From NCBI RefSeq assembly GCF_004011865.1, contig NZ_RKLP01000010.1, forward strand, positions 186,001 to 250,000: a stretch of DNA of 64,000 nt, written 5' to 3'. This document shows positions 1 through 8,693 of the stretch, piece after piece (positions within the stretch are counted from its first letter, which is position 1; each line of letters begins with the position of its first letter). Both the position numbers and the translations under genes were made by a program. The notes under the pieces were generated by a model. The model saw only the letters and a list, made by a program, of their open reading frames with translations, was not told where the DNA came from and did no database searches. This stretch comes from Prescottella agglutinans. GTDB lineage: Bacteria; Actinomycetota; Actinomycetes; Mycobacteriales; Mycobacteriaceae.

Positions 1-327
1 GCCCCCGCCGACGCAGAAGCCGTTGACGGCGACCACGACGGGAACCTCGCAGTCGTAGACCGCGGAGAACGCCGCCGCGCAGCCGCGGTTGGCGTCGATG
101 AGGGCGCCGTGGCCCTCGGTGGCCTGCATCTCCTTGATGTCGACGCCGGCGTTGAAGCCGCGTCCCTCGGCGCGCAGGATCACCACGCGGGTCTCGGGAT
201 CCTTGCCCGCAGCCAGGATGGCGTCGGCCAACTCGAACCAGCCCTTGGACGGGATGGCGTTCACCGGCGGGTAGTCGACGGTGACCGTGGTGATCCCGGC
301 ACCGTCCGAGGTCGAAGTGATGCCCAT
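1..327 (-). CDS. echA20: EchA20-like enoyl-CoA hydratase/isomerase superfamily protein, 3' part cut off by the window edge
   Basis: The minus strand opens at an ATG at 325-327 and reads without a stop to the window edge, giving the first 109 residues of a crotonase-family protein. Visible family features are the NRP-like segment YPPVNAIPSK near residues 19-28, the oxyanion-hole segment GRGFNAGVDIKEM near residues 55-67 and NGFCVGGG at the edge. The start closely resembles EchA20 (Rv3550) of M. tuberculosis, which opens a ring of the last steroid intermediates (rings C and D) in the KstR2 regulon. It diverges from two short-chain dehydrogenases exactly as Rv3550 diverges from Rv3549c-Rv3548c. 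The remaining roughly 140 residues lie outside the window. Family assignment is firm; the exact substrate is inferred from synteny. Confidence 0.85.
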   Translation of the reverse strand, partial: MGITSTSDGAGITTVTVDYPPVNAIPSKGWFELADAILAAGKDPETRVVILRAEGRGFNAGVDIKEMQATEGHGALIDANRGCAAAFSAVYDCEVPVVVAVNGFCVGGG

Positions 328-354
328 GGCATGTTCCTTACGTCTGTTGACCGA

Positions 355-372
355 ACCAAGCGATTGCTTGGT
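355..372. promoter_or_regulatory. 18-bp palindrome between echA20 and the SDR operon, candidate KstR2-type operator
   Basis: ACCAAGCGATTGCTTGGT is a near-perfect inverted repeat (8 of 9 positions pair in each arm). It lies in the 97-bp divergent region between echA20 and the short-chain dehydrogenase. The outer half-sites ACCAAG/CTTGGT agree with the CAAG..CTTG core I recall for the KstR2 consensus AnCAAGnnCTTGnT, but the spacer here is six bases instead of two. The location matches a known KstR2 target interval in mycobacteria, so a TetR-family operator is likely; KstR2 itself is inferred. Confidence 0.5.
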
Positions 373-424
373 AAGTTATCACAGACGGGTGCGAATGACC
401 CGTGCCGCTTCAGGGAGGAACAAG

Positions 425-1210
425 GTGGATCTCGGTCTCGAAGGCAAGGTCGTACTGGTGACGGGCGGAGTGCGCGGAATCGGTGCCGGAATCAGCCGGT
501 CCTTCCTGCGCGCGGGGGCGACGGTGGTGACGTGCGCGCGGCGCCCGAGGGAAGAGACTGCCGAACCCATCGAGGTCGACGGCCGCGGTGTCGACTTCAT
601 CGCGTGCGACGTCCGGGACGCCGAGCAGGTGCAGTCGATGGTCGATCAGATCGTCGCCAAGTACGGCCGGCTGGACTCCGTCGTCAACAACGCCGGCGGC
701 GCCCCGTTCGCGATGGCGGCCGACGCCAGCCCCAAGTTCCACTCCAAGATCGTCGAGCTGAACCTGCTCGCGCCGCTGCTGATCTCGCAGATCGCCAACG
801 CGGTCATGCAGAAGCAGGACGACGGCGGATCGATCGTGATGATCTCCTCCGTCAGCGGCAGCCGCCCCTCCCCGGGCACCGCCGCGTACGGCGCGGCCAA
901 GGCCGGCATCGACTCCCTCGCGGCGAGCCTGTCCGTCGAGTGGGCCCCCAAGGTGCGGGTCAACTCGATCGTCGTCGGCCTGGTGCAGACCGAGCTGAGT
1001 CACCTGCACTACGGCGACGAGGCCGGTATCGACGCCGTCGGCGCCACCGTCCCGCTGGGTCGGATGGCCCGTCCCGAGGACATCGGCAACTGTGCGACAT
1101 TCCTGGCATCCCCGCTGGCGGCCTACGTCAGCGGTTCGACCCTTACCGTCCACGGCGGCGGCGAGCGCCCGGCCTTCCTGGCCGCGGCTACTACAGAGGA
1201 GAACAAGTGA
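425..1210 (+). CDS. Short-chain dehydrogenase/reductase, Rv3549c-like
   Basis: A 261-residue classical SDR. The N-terminal NAD(P)-binding motif TGGVRGIG lies near residues 12-19, NNAGG near 87-91, and the catalytic Tyr/Lys pair is in AAYGAAKAG near 155-163. I chose the GTG at 425 because GGGAGGAA precedes it at the right distance and the protein then begins MDLGLEGKVVLVTGG, as family members do. Upstream in-frame starts would run through the palindrome at 355-372. It is the first gene of a two-gene operon with the next SDR, overlapping it by 4 bp, and diverges from echA20 like Rv3549c. It probably oxidises a hydroxyacyl-CoA intermediate of sterol ring C/D degradation, but its substrate cannot be read from sequence. 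Confidence 0.85.
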   Translation: MDLGLEGKVVLVTGGVRGIGAGISRSFLRAGATVVTCARRPREETAEPIEVDGRGVDFIACDVRDAEQVQSMVDQIVAKYGRLDSVVNNAGGAPFAMAADASPKFHSKIVELNLLAPLLISQIANAVMQKQDDGGSIVMISSVSGSRPSPGTAAYGAAKAGIDSLAASLSVEWAPKVRVNSIVVGLVQTELSHLHYGDEAGIDAVGATVPLGRMARPEDIGNCATFLASPLAAYVSGSTLTVHGGGERPAFLAAATTEENK

Positions 1211-2121
1211 GCGGTTTGCTTGACGGCCGAGTCGTCATCATCACCGGCGCCGGCCGTGGAATCGGTCGCGCCCACGCGCTGGCCTTCGCGGCCGAGGGCG
1301 CCAAGGTCGTCGTCAACGACATCGGTGTCGGCGGCGACGGCTCCAACACCGGCGAGACCCCGGCCGAGCAGGTCGTCGCGGAGATCAAGGCCGCCGGCGG
1401 CGAGGCTGTCACCAACGGTGACGACGTCGCGTCGTGGGAGGGTGCGCAGAACCTGATCCAGACCGCGATCGACACCTTCGGTGGCCTGGACATCCTGGTC
1501 AACAACGCGGGCTTCCTGCGTGACCGCATGCTCGTCGGCATGAGCGAGGAAGAGTGGGACGCGGTCATCCGCGTGCACCTCAAGGGCCACTTCGCCCCGC
1601 TGCGCCACGCTGCCGCGTACTGGCGTGCCGAGTCCAAGGCCGGACGCCCGGTGGACGCCCGCATCATCAACACCAGCTCGGGCGCGGGCCTGCAGGGCTC
1701 CATCGGCCAGGGCAACTACGCCGCGGCCAAGGCCGGCATCGCCGAGATGACGATCCAGGCCGCCGCCGAGCTGAAGAACTACGGCGTCTCCGTCAACGCG
1801 ATCGCCCCCGCGGCCCGCACCCGCATGACCGTCGGTGCCGGCGGCGCGATGGCCGAGGCGATGGCCGCTCCGGAGGAGGGCTTCGACGCGATGGCGCCGG
1901 AGAACATCTCCCCGCTGGTCGTGTGGCTGGGCTCCGCCGAGTCGAAGAACGTCACCGGCCGCGTGTTCGAGGTCGAGGGCGGCAAGATCACGGTTGCCGA
2001 GGGCTGGCGCCACGGCCCCACCCAGGACAAGGGCGAGCGCTGGGATCCGAAGGAACTCGGCCCGGTCGTCGCCGATCTGCTCGAGAAGGCCGAGACCCCC
2101 ACCCCGGTCTACGGCGCCTGA
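1207..2121 (+). CDS. Short-chain dehydrogenase of the MFE-2/17-beta-HSD type, Rv3548c-like
   Basis: A 304-residue SDR with TGAGRGIG near residues 11-18 for NAD(P) binding, NNAGFLRDR, and the catalytic pair in NYAAAKAG. It has a C-terminal extension typical of the dehydrogenase unit of peroxisomal multifunctional enzyme 2. It starts with GTG in a GTGA overlap with the stop of the preceding SDR, so the two are translationally coupled. Length and position match Rv3548c (304 residues). It resembles hsd4A further along the window in length and in the segments NNAG.(R/V)RDRM and GHF, indicating paralogy. A beta-hydroxyacyl-CoA dehydrogenase step of steroid ring breakdown is a reasonable inference; the exact substrate is unknown. 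Confidence 0.85.
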   Translation: MSGLLDGRVVIITGAGRGIGRAHALAFAAEGAKVVVNDIGVGGDGSNTGETPAEQVVAEIKAAGGEAVTNGDDVASWEGAQNLIQTAIDTFGGLDILVNNAGFLRDRMLVGMSEEEWDAVIRVHLKGHFAPLRHAAAYWRAESKAGRPVDARIINTSSGAGLQGSIGQGNYAAAKAGIAEMTIQAAAELKNYGVSVNAIAPAARTRMTVGAGGAMAEAMAAPEEGFDAMAPENISPLVVWLGSAESKNVTGRVFEVEGGKITVAEGWRHGPTQDKGERWDPKELGPVVADLLEKAETPTPVYGA

Positions 2122-2133
2122 GCCTGACACGAG

Positions 2134-2166
2134 AAACGCCCGTGCGCATCCGCGCACGGGCGTTTT
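2134..2166 (+). terminator. Intrinsic terminator after the SDR operon
   Basis: A GC-rich hairpin whose arms read AACGCCCGTGCG and CGCACGGGCGTT is followed by TTTT. It lies 12 bp after the SDR stop and just before the end of the opposing GNAT gene, so it may serve both strands. Confidence 0.75.
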
Positions 2167-2181
2167 CCGTTCTCGGCGTGA

Positions 2182-2853
2182 TTACGCGGGGGTGCGGACG
2201 ATCAGCACGGTGCCCGGGAAGTACGCGGCGAGTTCGCTGCGGGCCTGCTTGAGCGCCGCGGTGCCGTAGCCCTGCTTCCGGGAACCGGGGGCCACCCAGA
2301 TCGCGACGTCCACCTCGTTGCCGGTCAGTTCGCCGAACACCAGGCCGACGCTGTCGGGCTTGTCGCCTGTTGTGCACTCGGCGACGAACCACGCCGCGGA
2401 CTCGTCGTCGATCCGCTTCAGGCCGCTGCGACGCTCGTCCTCGACGCGCTCGGGACCCCAGGGATTACCGGCGTCGTCGAAACGCTCGGTGGACCGGGCA
2501 CGGAACAGTTCGGTGTCGGCGTCGGATTCGGTGAAGGGGCGCAGGCGAACTCCCGCACCGGTGCTGTAAGGCCGCTGCTCGGGCAGCCATTGCAGGGTCG
2601 CGTCGAGGTCCTCGAGTTCGGTGCGGATGCGGTCGCGTTCCTTGACCGTGAGACGGTCGAATCGCAGGTTCAGCACGGCGTCGGCGCAGAATTCGGTGGT
2701 GTCGAGGAGTTCGCGCACGGCTGCGACGGCCGCCTCACGATCCTTGCTCTCGACGATGGCGTCCAGGACCTCGTGGCGCCGGTCGAGCGCCTTCAACAGC
2801 GCCGAGGCGATCTCACGGCGGTCGATCACCTGGTCGTGGTTCTTCACTGTCAT
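2182..2853 (-). CDS. GNAT-family acetyltransferase with an N-terminal GyrA-like helical domain
   Basis: A 223-residue protein in two parts. Residues about 12-90 resemble the tower/coiled-coil region of DNA gyrase subunit A: LLKALDRRHEVLDAI followed by LLDTTEFCADAVLNLRFDRL and ERDRI matches the GyrA pattern LVKALDALDEVIALI...ILDMQLRRL...ERQRI. Residues about 100-223 are a GNAT fold, starting RLRPFTESDAD and carrying the acetyl-CoA loop SRKQGYGTAAL near residues 190-200. None of the GyrA catalytic domain (active-site Tyr) is present, so this is not a topoisomerase. The ATG at 2853 has an upstream GGAGGAA. It is convergent to the SDR operon and sits 101 bp downstream of ddn, with a small hairpin between. 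The acetyl acceptor is unknown; the GyrA-like part may dimerise the protein or contact gyrase. Confidence 0.75.
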   Translation of the reverse strand: MTVKNHDQVIDRREIASALLKALDRRHEVLDAIVESKDREAAVAAVRELLDTTEFCADAVLNLRFDRLTVKERDRIRTELEDLDATLQWLPEQRPYSTGAGVRLRPFTESDADTELFRARSTERFDDAGNPWGPERVEDERRSGLKRIDDESAAWFVAECTTGDKPDSVGLVFGELTGNEVDVAIWVAPGSRKQGYGTAALKQARSELAAYFPGTVLIVRTPA

Positions 2854-2954
2854 GTTGCGACATTCCTCCTCGAGAACCGGGGTGCCCGGCGCAGATGTGC
2901 CGGGCGTCGCCCACCATTATTCCCGTCCGAGGCCGCGTGGGGGAGGGCCGAAAG

Positions 2955-4617
<1,663 letters not shown>

Positions 4618-4637
4618 TCACTAGCTTCTACGAAAAA

Positions 4638-4651
4638 TAGAACAGGTTCTC
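4638..4651. promoter_or_regulatory. KstR operator, fadA5-proximal copy
   Basis: The sequence TAGAACAGGTTCTC matches the KstR consensus TnnAACnnGTTnnA except at the last base and contains the perfect arms AGAAC/GTTCT. It lies 33 bp upstream of the fadA5 start in the fadA5-cyp125 divergent region, so it probably represses fadA5 until a sterol-derived CoA ester is present. Confidence 0.75.
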
Positions 4652-4724
4652 CCCGTCAGGCAAGGACTGGGTGGGTGGATTTTTGCCTAATCTTTCCCTG
4701 ATCGGCGCTCTGTGATTCAATGCA

Positions 4725-4742
4725 TGTAGAACGTGTTCCACA
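4725..4742. promoter_or_regulatory. KstR operator, cyp125-proximal copy
   Basis: TGTAGAACGTGTTCCACA is an extended inverted repeat containing an exact TnnAACnnGTTnnA core at 4727-4740. It lies 36 bp before the cyp125 start codon and is the best placed of the two boxes to control cyp125. Confidence 0.85.
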
Positions 4743-4778
4743 TCACTTCGCGGCTGGACGCGAGGGCAGGAGACAGCA

Positions 4779-6032
4779 GTGGCACAGCCCAACATTCCCG
4801 CAGGGTTCGACTTTACGGATCCCGACATCTACGCGCACCGACTCCCGGTCGAAGAGCTTGCCGAGGTTCGCAAGACGGAACCGGTGTACTGGGTCGAGCA
4901 GCCCGACGGCGTCGGCGGGTTCAACGACGGTGGCTACTGGTTGGTCACCCGGCACGAGGACATCCGCGACGTCTCGATGCGCAGCGATGTGTTCTCCACT
5001 TGGGAGAACACCGCGATCCCGCGCTTCAACGACGACATGGAGCGCGCGCAGATCGAACTCCAGCGGTTCGTGCTCCTCAACAAGGATGCGCCCGAGCACA
5101 CCAAGCTGCGCAAGCTCGTCGCCCGCGGCTTCACGCCCCGTGCCATCAACGGGCTCAAGGCCGAGCTGAAGTCCCGCGCCGAGGCCATCGTCAAGGCCGC
5201 CGCTGCGGAGGGTAGCGGCGACTTCGTCACCCAGGTCGCTGCGGAGCTGCCGCTGCAGGCCATCGCCGAGCTCATCGGTGTGCCGCAGGAGGACCGTGGC
5301 AAGGTCTTCGAGTGGTCCAACCAGATGACCTCGTACGACGACCCCGAGTTCGCCGACATCGATCCGGCTGCCGCGTCGATGGAGATCCTCGGGTACGCGT
5401 ACCAGATGGCGGAGGCCCGCAAGGCGAACCCGGCCAACGACCTGGTCACCACGCTCATCGAGGCGGACGTCGACGGTGACGTGCTCAGCCCCGAGGAGTT
5501 CGGCTTCTTCGTGATCGTGCTCGCGGTGGCCGGCAACGAGACCACCCGCAACGCCACCACGCACGGCATGAAGGCCTTCATGGACAACCCCGAGCAGTGG
5601 GAGCTGTTCAAGAAGGAACGTCCGAAGACCATGGCCGACGAGGTCATCCGCTGGGCCACCCCGGTCGCGTCGTTCCAGCGCACCGCGCTCGAGGACACCG
5701 AGATCGGCGGCGTGCAGATCAAGAAGGGCCAGCGCGTGGTGATGAGCTACGTCTCGGCGAACTTCGACGAGGACGTGTTCGAGAACCCGCACACCTTCGA
5801 CATCACGCGTGATCCCAACCCGCACCTGTCGTTCGGCGGTACCGGTGCTCACTACTGCCTGGGCGCCAACCTCGCTCGGATGGAAATCGAGCTGATCTTC
5901 AACGCGATCGCCGACTTCCTCCCGGACATCACCGAGGCCGGTGACACCCGCCGCCTGCGGTCCGGCTGGCTCAACGGCATCAAGGAATACCAGGTCGACT
6001 ACAAGACCTCGGGCTGCCCGGTCCAGCACTAG
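4779..6032 (+). CDS. cyp125: Cytochrome P450 CYP125, steroid C26/C27 monooxygenase
   Basis: A 417-residue soluble P450. The I-helix oxygen-activation motif AVAGNETT is at residues 249-256, ExxR is at E288-R291, and the haem ligand is Cys360 in LSFGGTGAHYCLGA. In Rhodococcus and Mycobacterium this enzyme hydroxylates and oxidises the terminal side-chain carbon of cholesterol or cholestenone to the C26 acid, the first step of side-chain degradation. The start is a GTG at 4779 with GCAGGAG upstream. A KstR operator lies just before it and two hairpins follow it. It is single-cistron and divergent from fadA5. The ferredoxin that could feed it electrons may be fdxD at 19985, which is an inference. 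Confidence 0.95.
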   Translation: MAQPNIPAGFDFTDPDIYAHRLPVEELAEVRKTEPVYWVEQPDGVGGFNDGGYWLVTRHEDIRDVSMRSDVFSTWENTAIPRFNDDMERAQIELQRFVLLNKDAPEHTKLRKLVARGFTPRAINGLKAELKSRAEAIVKAAAAEGSGDFVTQVAAELPLQAIAELIGVPQEDRGKVFEWSNQMTSYDDPEFADIDPAAASMEILGYAYQMAEARKANPANDLVTTLIEADVDGDVLSPEEFGFFVIVLAVAGNETTRNATTHGMKAFMDNPEQWELFKKERPKTMADEVIRWATPVASFQRTALEDTEIGGVQIKKGQRVVMSYVSANFDEDVFENPHTFDITRDPNPHLSFGGTGAHYCLGANLARMEIELIFNAIADFLPDITEAGDTRRLRSGWLNGIKEYQVDYKTSGCPVQH

Positions 6033-6051
6033 GCTCGAACCGCACACAGAC

Positions 6052-6099
6052 GCGGTAGCGTCAGCGAGATCCCTCATCCCTCGCTGGCGCTATCGCTTT
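6052..6099 (+). terminator. Terminator after cyp125
   Basis: A 17-bp stem with two G-T pairs joins 6052-6068 to 6080-6096, with an 11-nt loop and a short T run after it. It starts 20 bp after the cyp125 stop. Confidence 0.75.
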
Positions 6100-6152
6100 G
6101 TCCGGACTTGTTCGTGGATCTTCAGACACAAACGAGAGAGACACGGACACAA

Positions 6153-6197
6153 CGAAAGTGGGGCGGTCACCGGAATCCGGTGACCGCCCCACTTTCG
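6153..6197 (-). terminator. Perfect 21-bp hairpin terminator between convergent genes
   Basis: The arms at 6153-6173 and 6177-6197 are perfectly complementary with a 3-nt loop. It sits 11 bp after the stop of the minus-strand SnoaL-like gene. With a T-rich end on both strands it is probably bidirectional, isolating cyp125 from the ltp operon. Confidence 0.85.
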
Positions 6198-6208
6198 TGC
6201 TCCGGGAC

Positions 6209-6628
6209 TCAGACCTTCTTCAGGGTCTTCATCGCACGCTCGACCTCCCAGAAGGCCCGCAGCGACTGCAGCTTGCCCTCGGCGTTGACGCGGTAGATGA
6301 ACACACCCTCGGCATCGACCTGGTTGCCGGCGATGACCGTTCGGATCGAACCGATGTTGACGTTCTCGTCACCGCACACGAGCGAGTCGTTCACGATGAA
6401 CTCGAGGGAGTCGGTGTTGGCGATCGTCATGTCGTAGAACTTCGAGATCGCCTCGCGCCCGTGGTGGCCCTTGCCCTCGGGATCGAAGCCCGACGGGCCG
6501 ACCGGGTCTTCGACCCAGCCGTCCTCCGCGAACAGATCGAGCCACTCCTCCTTGCGCTTTCCGCTCGCGGCGGACTGCGACGCCTTCGCGGCGATCCGGG
6601 CCGGGTGCTCGGTTTCGGTTGTCGTCAT
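6209..6628 (-). CDS. SnoaL-like/NTF2-fold protein of the sterol ltp operon
   Basis: A 139-residue NTF2-like protein. The family pattern WLDLFAEDGWVEDPVGP near residues 29-45 and the late FWEVERAM segment suggest the cone-shaped barrel of ketosteroid isomerases, SnoaL cyclases and limonene-epoxide hydrolases. The ATG at 6628 has GGGAGCGAAG upstream. It is the last gene of a five-gene operon, 10 bp after the F420-type oxidoreductase, and ends before a strong terminator. A role in isomerising or hydrating a sterol-side-chain or ring intermediate is plausible, but no catalytic assignment can be made from the sequence. I know of no direct counterpart beside ltp3 in M. tuberculosis. Confidence 0.7.
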   Translation of the reverse strand: MTTTETEHPARIAAKASQSAASGKRKEEWLDLFAEDGWVEDPVGPSGFDPEGKGHHGREAISKFYDMTIANTDSLEFIVNDSLVCGDENVNIGSIRTVIAGNQVDAEGVFIYRVNAEGKLQSLRAFWEVERAMKTLKKV

Positions 6629-6638
6629 GCTTCGCTCC

Positions 6639-7502
6639 CTAGTGGATGTACTGATCGGCGAACTTGCGCATCGAGTCCTGCTTGGCCTCGAGCGGTGCGT
6701 CGAACCCCAGACCGTCGAAGATCCACGGGATCACGATGTTGTCGGTGATGCCGGCCTCGGCCATCTGGGCGTAGCCGTCCTTGCCGAACCGGTCGATGCA
6801 CACCGCCTGGATCTCGAAAGGCTGGTCGGCGCGGCCGTATTCGGCTCGCAACTCGTCGAGACGGGCCATCGTGGACACCAGGTCCTCGAACTTCATCATC
6901 GCCGACGTCCAGCCGTCGCCGACGCGTGCCGCGCGCTTGAGCGCGACCTCGGTGTGGCCGCCCACGTAGAACGGCACGGGCTTGCTCGGTGCCGGGCTCA
7001 TCTGGAGCCGGTCGAAGTCGAAGAACTCGCCGTGGTACTCGACCATGCCGCCGGCCAGCACCAGCTTGATGATCTCGATCATCTCGTCGACGCGGGCGCC
7101 GCGCTTCTTGTACGGCGCGCCGCACCACTCGAACTCCTCCGGCGCCCAGCCGATCCCGACGCCGAACCCGAATCGGTTCCCGGTTAGATTCGCGACCGAA
7201 CCCACCTGCCGCGCGAGCAGCAGGGGGTTGCGGGAACCGAGCTTGAGGACATTCGTGTAGAAACCGATGGTGCTGGTGACGGCGCCCATCGCGGCCGCCG
7301 CGATCAACGGGTCCACCCACGGCGTCTCGGCATTCCACATGCGCGAGCCGTCGGGGGTGTACGGGTAGTCCGCGGCGGCCGTCTCCATGAAGAACAGGGA
7401 GTCGGGCAGCGCTATGTTCGCGAAACCACACTCCTCCGCGGTCTGTGCCAGGGCGGTCAACTGATCCAGTGGGCTCATCGCGATGCCGACTGTGAACTTC
7501 AT
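6639..7502 (-). CDS. LLM-class (F420-dependent) flavin oxidoreductase in the ltp operon
   Basis: A 287-residue luciferase-like TIM-barrel protein beginning MKFTVGIAMSPLDQL. The family segment FGFGVGIGWAPEEF sits near residues 125-138 and YVGGHTEVALKRAARVGDGW near 180-200. These resemble mycobacterial F420-dependent oxidoreductases. I chose the ATG at 7502 because GGAGAGG precedes it; an in-frame ATG further upstream would overlap ltp3. It follows ltp3 by 14 bp and precedes the SnoaL-like gene by 10 bp. A reduction step in branched-sterol side-chain breakdown is inferred from the operon only; cofactor F420 rather than FMN is a family-level guess. Confidence 0.8.
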   Translation of the reverse strand: MKFTVGIAMSPLDQLTALAQTAEECGFANIALPDSLFFMETAAADYPYTPDGSRMWNAETPWVDPLIAAAAMGAVTSTIGFYTNVLKLGSRNPLLLARQVGSVANLTGNRFGFGVGIGWAPEEFEWCGAPYKKRGARVDEMIEIIKLVLAGGMVEYHGEFFDFDRLQMSPAPSKPVPFYVGGHTEVALKRAARVGDGWTSAMMKFEDLVSTMARLDELRAEYGRADQPFEIQAVCIDRFGKDGYAQMAEAGITDNIVIPWIFDGLGFDAPLEAKQDSMRKFADQYIH

Positions 7503-7516
7503 GGCGGGAACCTCTC

Positions 7517-8692
7517 CTAGTTGGTCGGACGGTCGGCGCCGACCACCCACATCGCGAAGTACTGCGAGCCGCCGCCGTAAGCGTGGCCGAACGCCTTACG
7601 GACGCTGTCGACCTGGTGGTCGCCGGCGCGCTCCATGACCTGCATCGCCGACTCGGCGTAGCGGATCATGCCGGACGCGCCGATCGGGTTGGACGAGAGC
7701 ACGCCACCGGACGCGTTGACCGGCAGTTGTCCGCCGATCGCGGTCTCGCCGGCCTCGGTGAACTTCCAGCCCTCGCCCTCCGGCACGAACCCGAGATTCT
7801 CGAGCCACATCGGCTCGAACCACGAGAACGGCACGTAGATCTCGGCCTCGTCGATCTCGGTCAGCGGGTCGGTGATGCCCGCGGCCTTCCACAGCGCGGC
7901 CGAGGCGTCACGGCCGGCCTGCGGGTTCGCGACGTTGCGACCGGCGTACGACAGAGGCTCGGTGCGCATCGCGGTCGCGTGGATCCACGCCACCTTGCGG
8001 CCACCCGAGATGACCTCCTCCGCAGCGCTTTCGTTGCCGATGACGATCGCGCAGGCACCGTCCGAGGACGGACACGTCTCGTCGAAACGGATGGGGTCCC
8101 ACAGCATCTGGGAGGCCATCACGGAATCGACGGTGATGTCGGGCTGCTTGAGGTGCGCGTACGGGTTCAGCGCGCCGTTGCGGCGGTCCTTCACGGCCAC
8201 CATCGCGCCGATGTGGTCCGGGGCGCCCGAGCGGCGGATGTACGAGCGCACGTGCGGTGCGAAGAATCCGCCCGCGCCCGCGCCGACCGGCATCGTGAAC
8301 GGCACCGGGGTGGACAGCGCCCACATCGCGTTGGACTCGGACTGCTTCTCCCACGACACCGCGAGCACCCGCTTGTGCACGCCGGCCTGGACCAGGCTGG
8401 CCGCGACGTTGCCGGTCGAGGCACCGACCGAGCCGGCGGTGTGCACGCGCAGCAGCGGCTTGCCGTGGGCGCCCAGCGCATCCGACATCGCGAGTTCGGG
8501 CATCATCGAGCCCTCGAACAGGTCGGGAGCCTTGCCGATGACGATGGCGTCGATGTCGTCCCAGCCCACGTGGGCGTCGGCCATCGCACGGTCGATCGCC
8601 TCGCGGACCATGCCGGCCATCGTGACGTCGTGTCGCTTGGCGACGTAGTAGGTCTGGCCGGTGCCGAGGACGGCGGCGAGTTGCTTGGCCAT
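7517..8692 (-). CDS. ltp3: Ltp3, SCP2-thiolase-like aldolase for sterol side chains
   Basis: A 391-residue thiolase-superfamily protein of the lipid-transfer/SCP2-thiolase type, close to M. tuberculosis Ltp3 (Rv3523, 394 residues). The segment RVHTAGSVGAST occupies the place of the thiolase nucleophile motif but has no cysteine there, as expected for the branch that acts as retro-aldolase instead of thiolase. In R. rhodochrous ltp3 and ltp4 were reported essential for degrading C24-branched sterol side chains such as sitosterol. I chose the ATG giving MAKQLAAVLG at 8692, which leaves 1 bp after the ltp4 stop, so the two are probably translationally coupled. The acyl-CoA substrate is inferred. 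Confidence 0.88.
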   Translation of the reverse strand: MAKQLAAVLGTGQTYYVAKRHDVTMAGMVREAIDRAMADAHVGWDDIDAIVIGKAPDLFEGSMMPELAMSDALGAHGKPLLRVHTAGSVGASTGNVAASLVQAGVHKRVLAVSWEKQSESNAMWALSTPVPFTMPVGAGAGGFFAPHVRSYIRRSGAPDHIGAMVAVKDRRNGALNPYAHLKQPDITVDSVMASQMLWDPIRFDETCPSSDGACAIVIGNESAAEEVISGGRKVAWIHATAMRTEPLSYAGRNVANPQAGRDASAALWKAAGITDPLTEIDEAEIYVPFSWFEPMWLENLGFVPEGEGWKFTEAGETAIGGQLPVNASGGVLSSNPIGASGMIRYAESAMQVMERAGDHQVDSVRKAFGHAYGGGSQYFAMWVVGADRPTN

Positions 8693-8693
8693 A

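Noticed and set aside
109-1206. Upstream extension of the second SDR as one long 670-codon frame
   Set aside because: The part before 1207 is out of frame with the real first SDR and antisense to echA20; the GTG overlapping the first SDR stop is the natural start.
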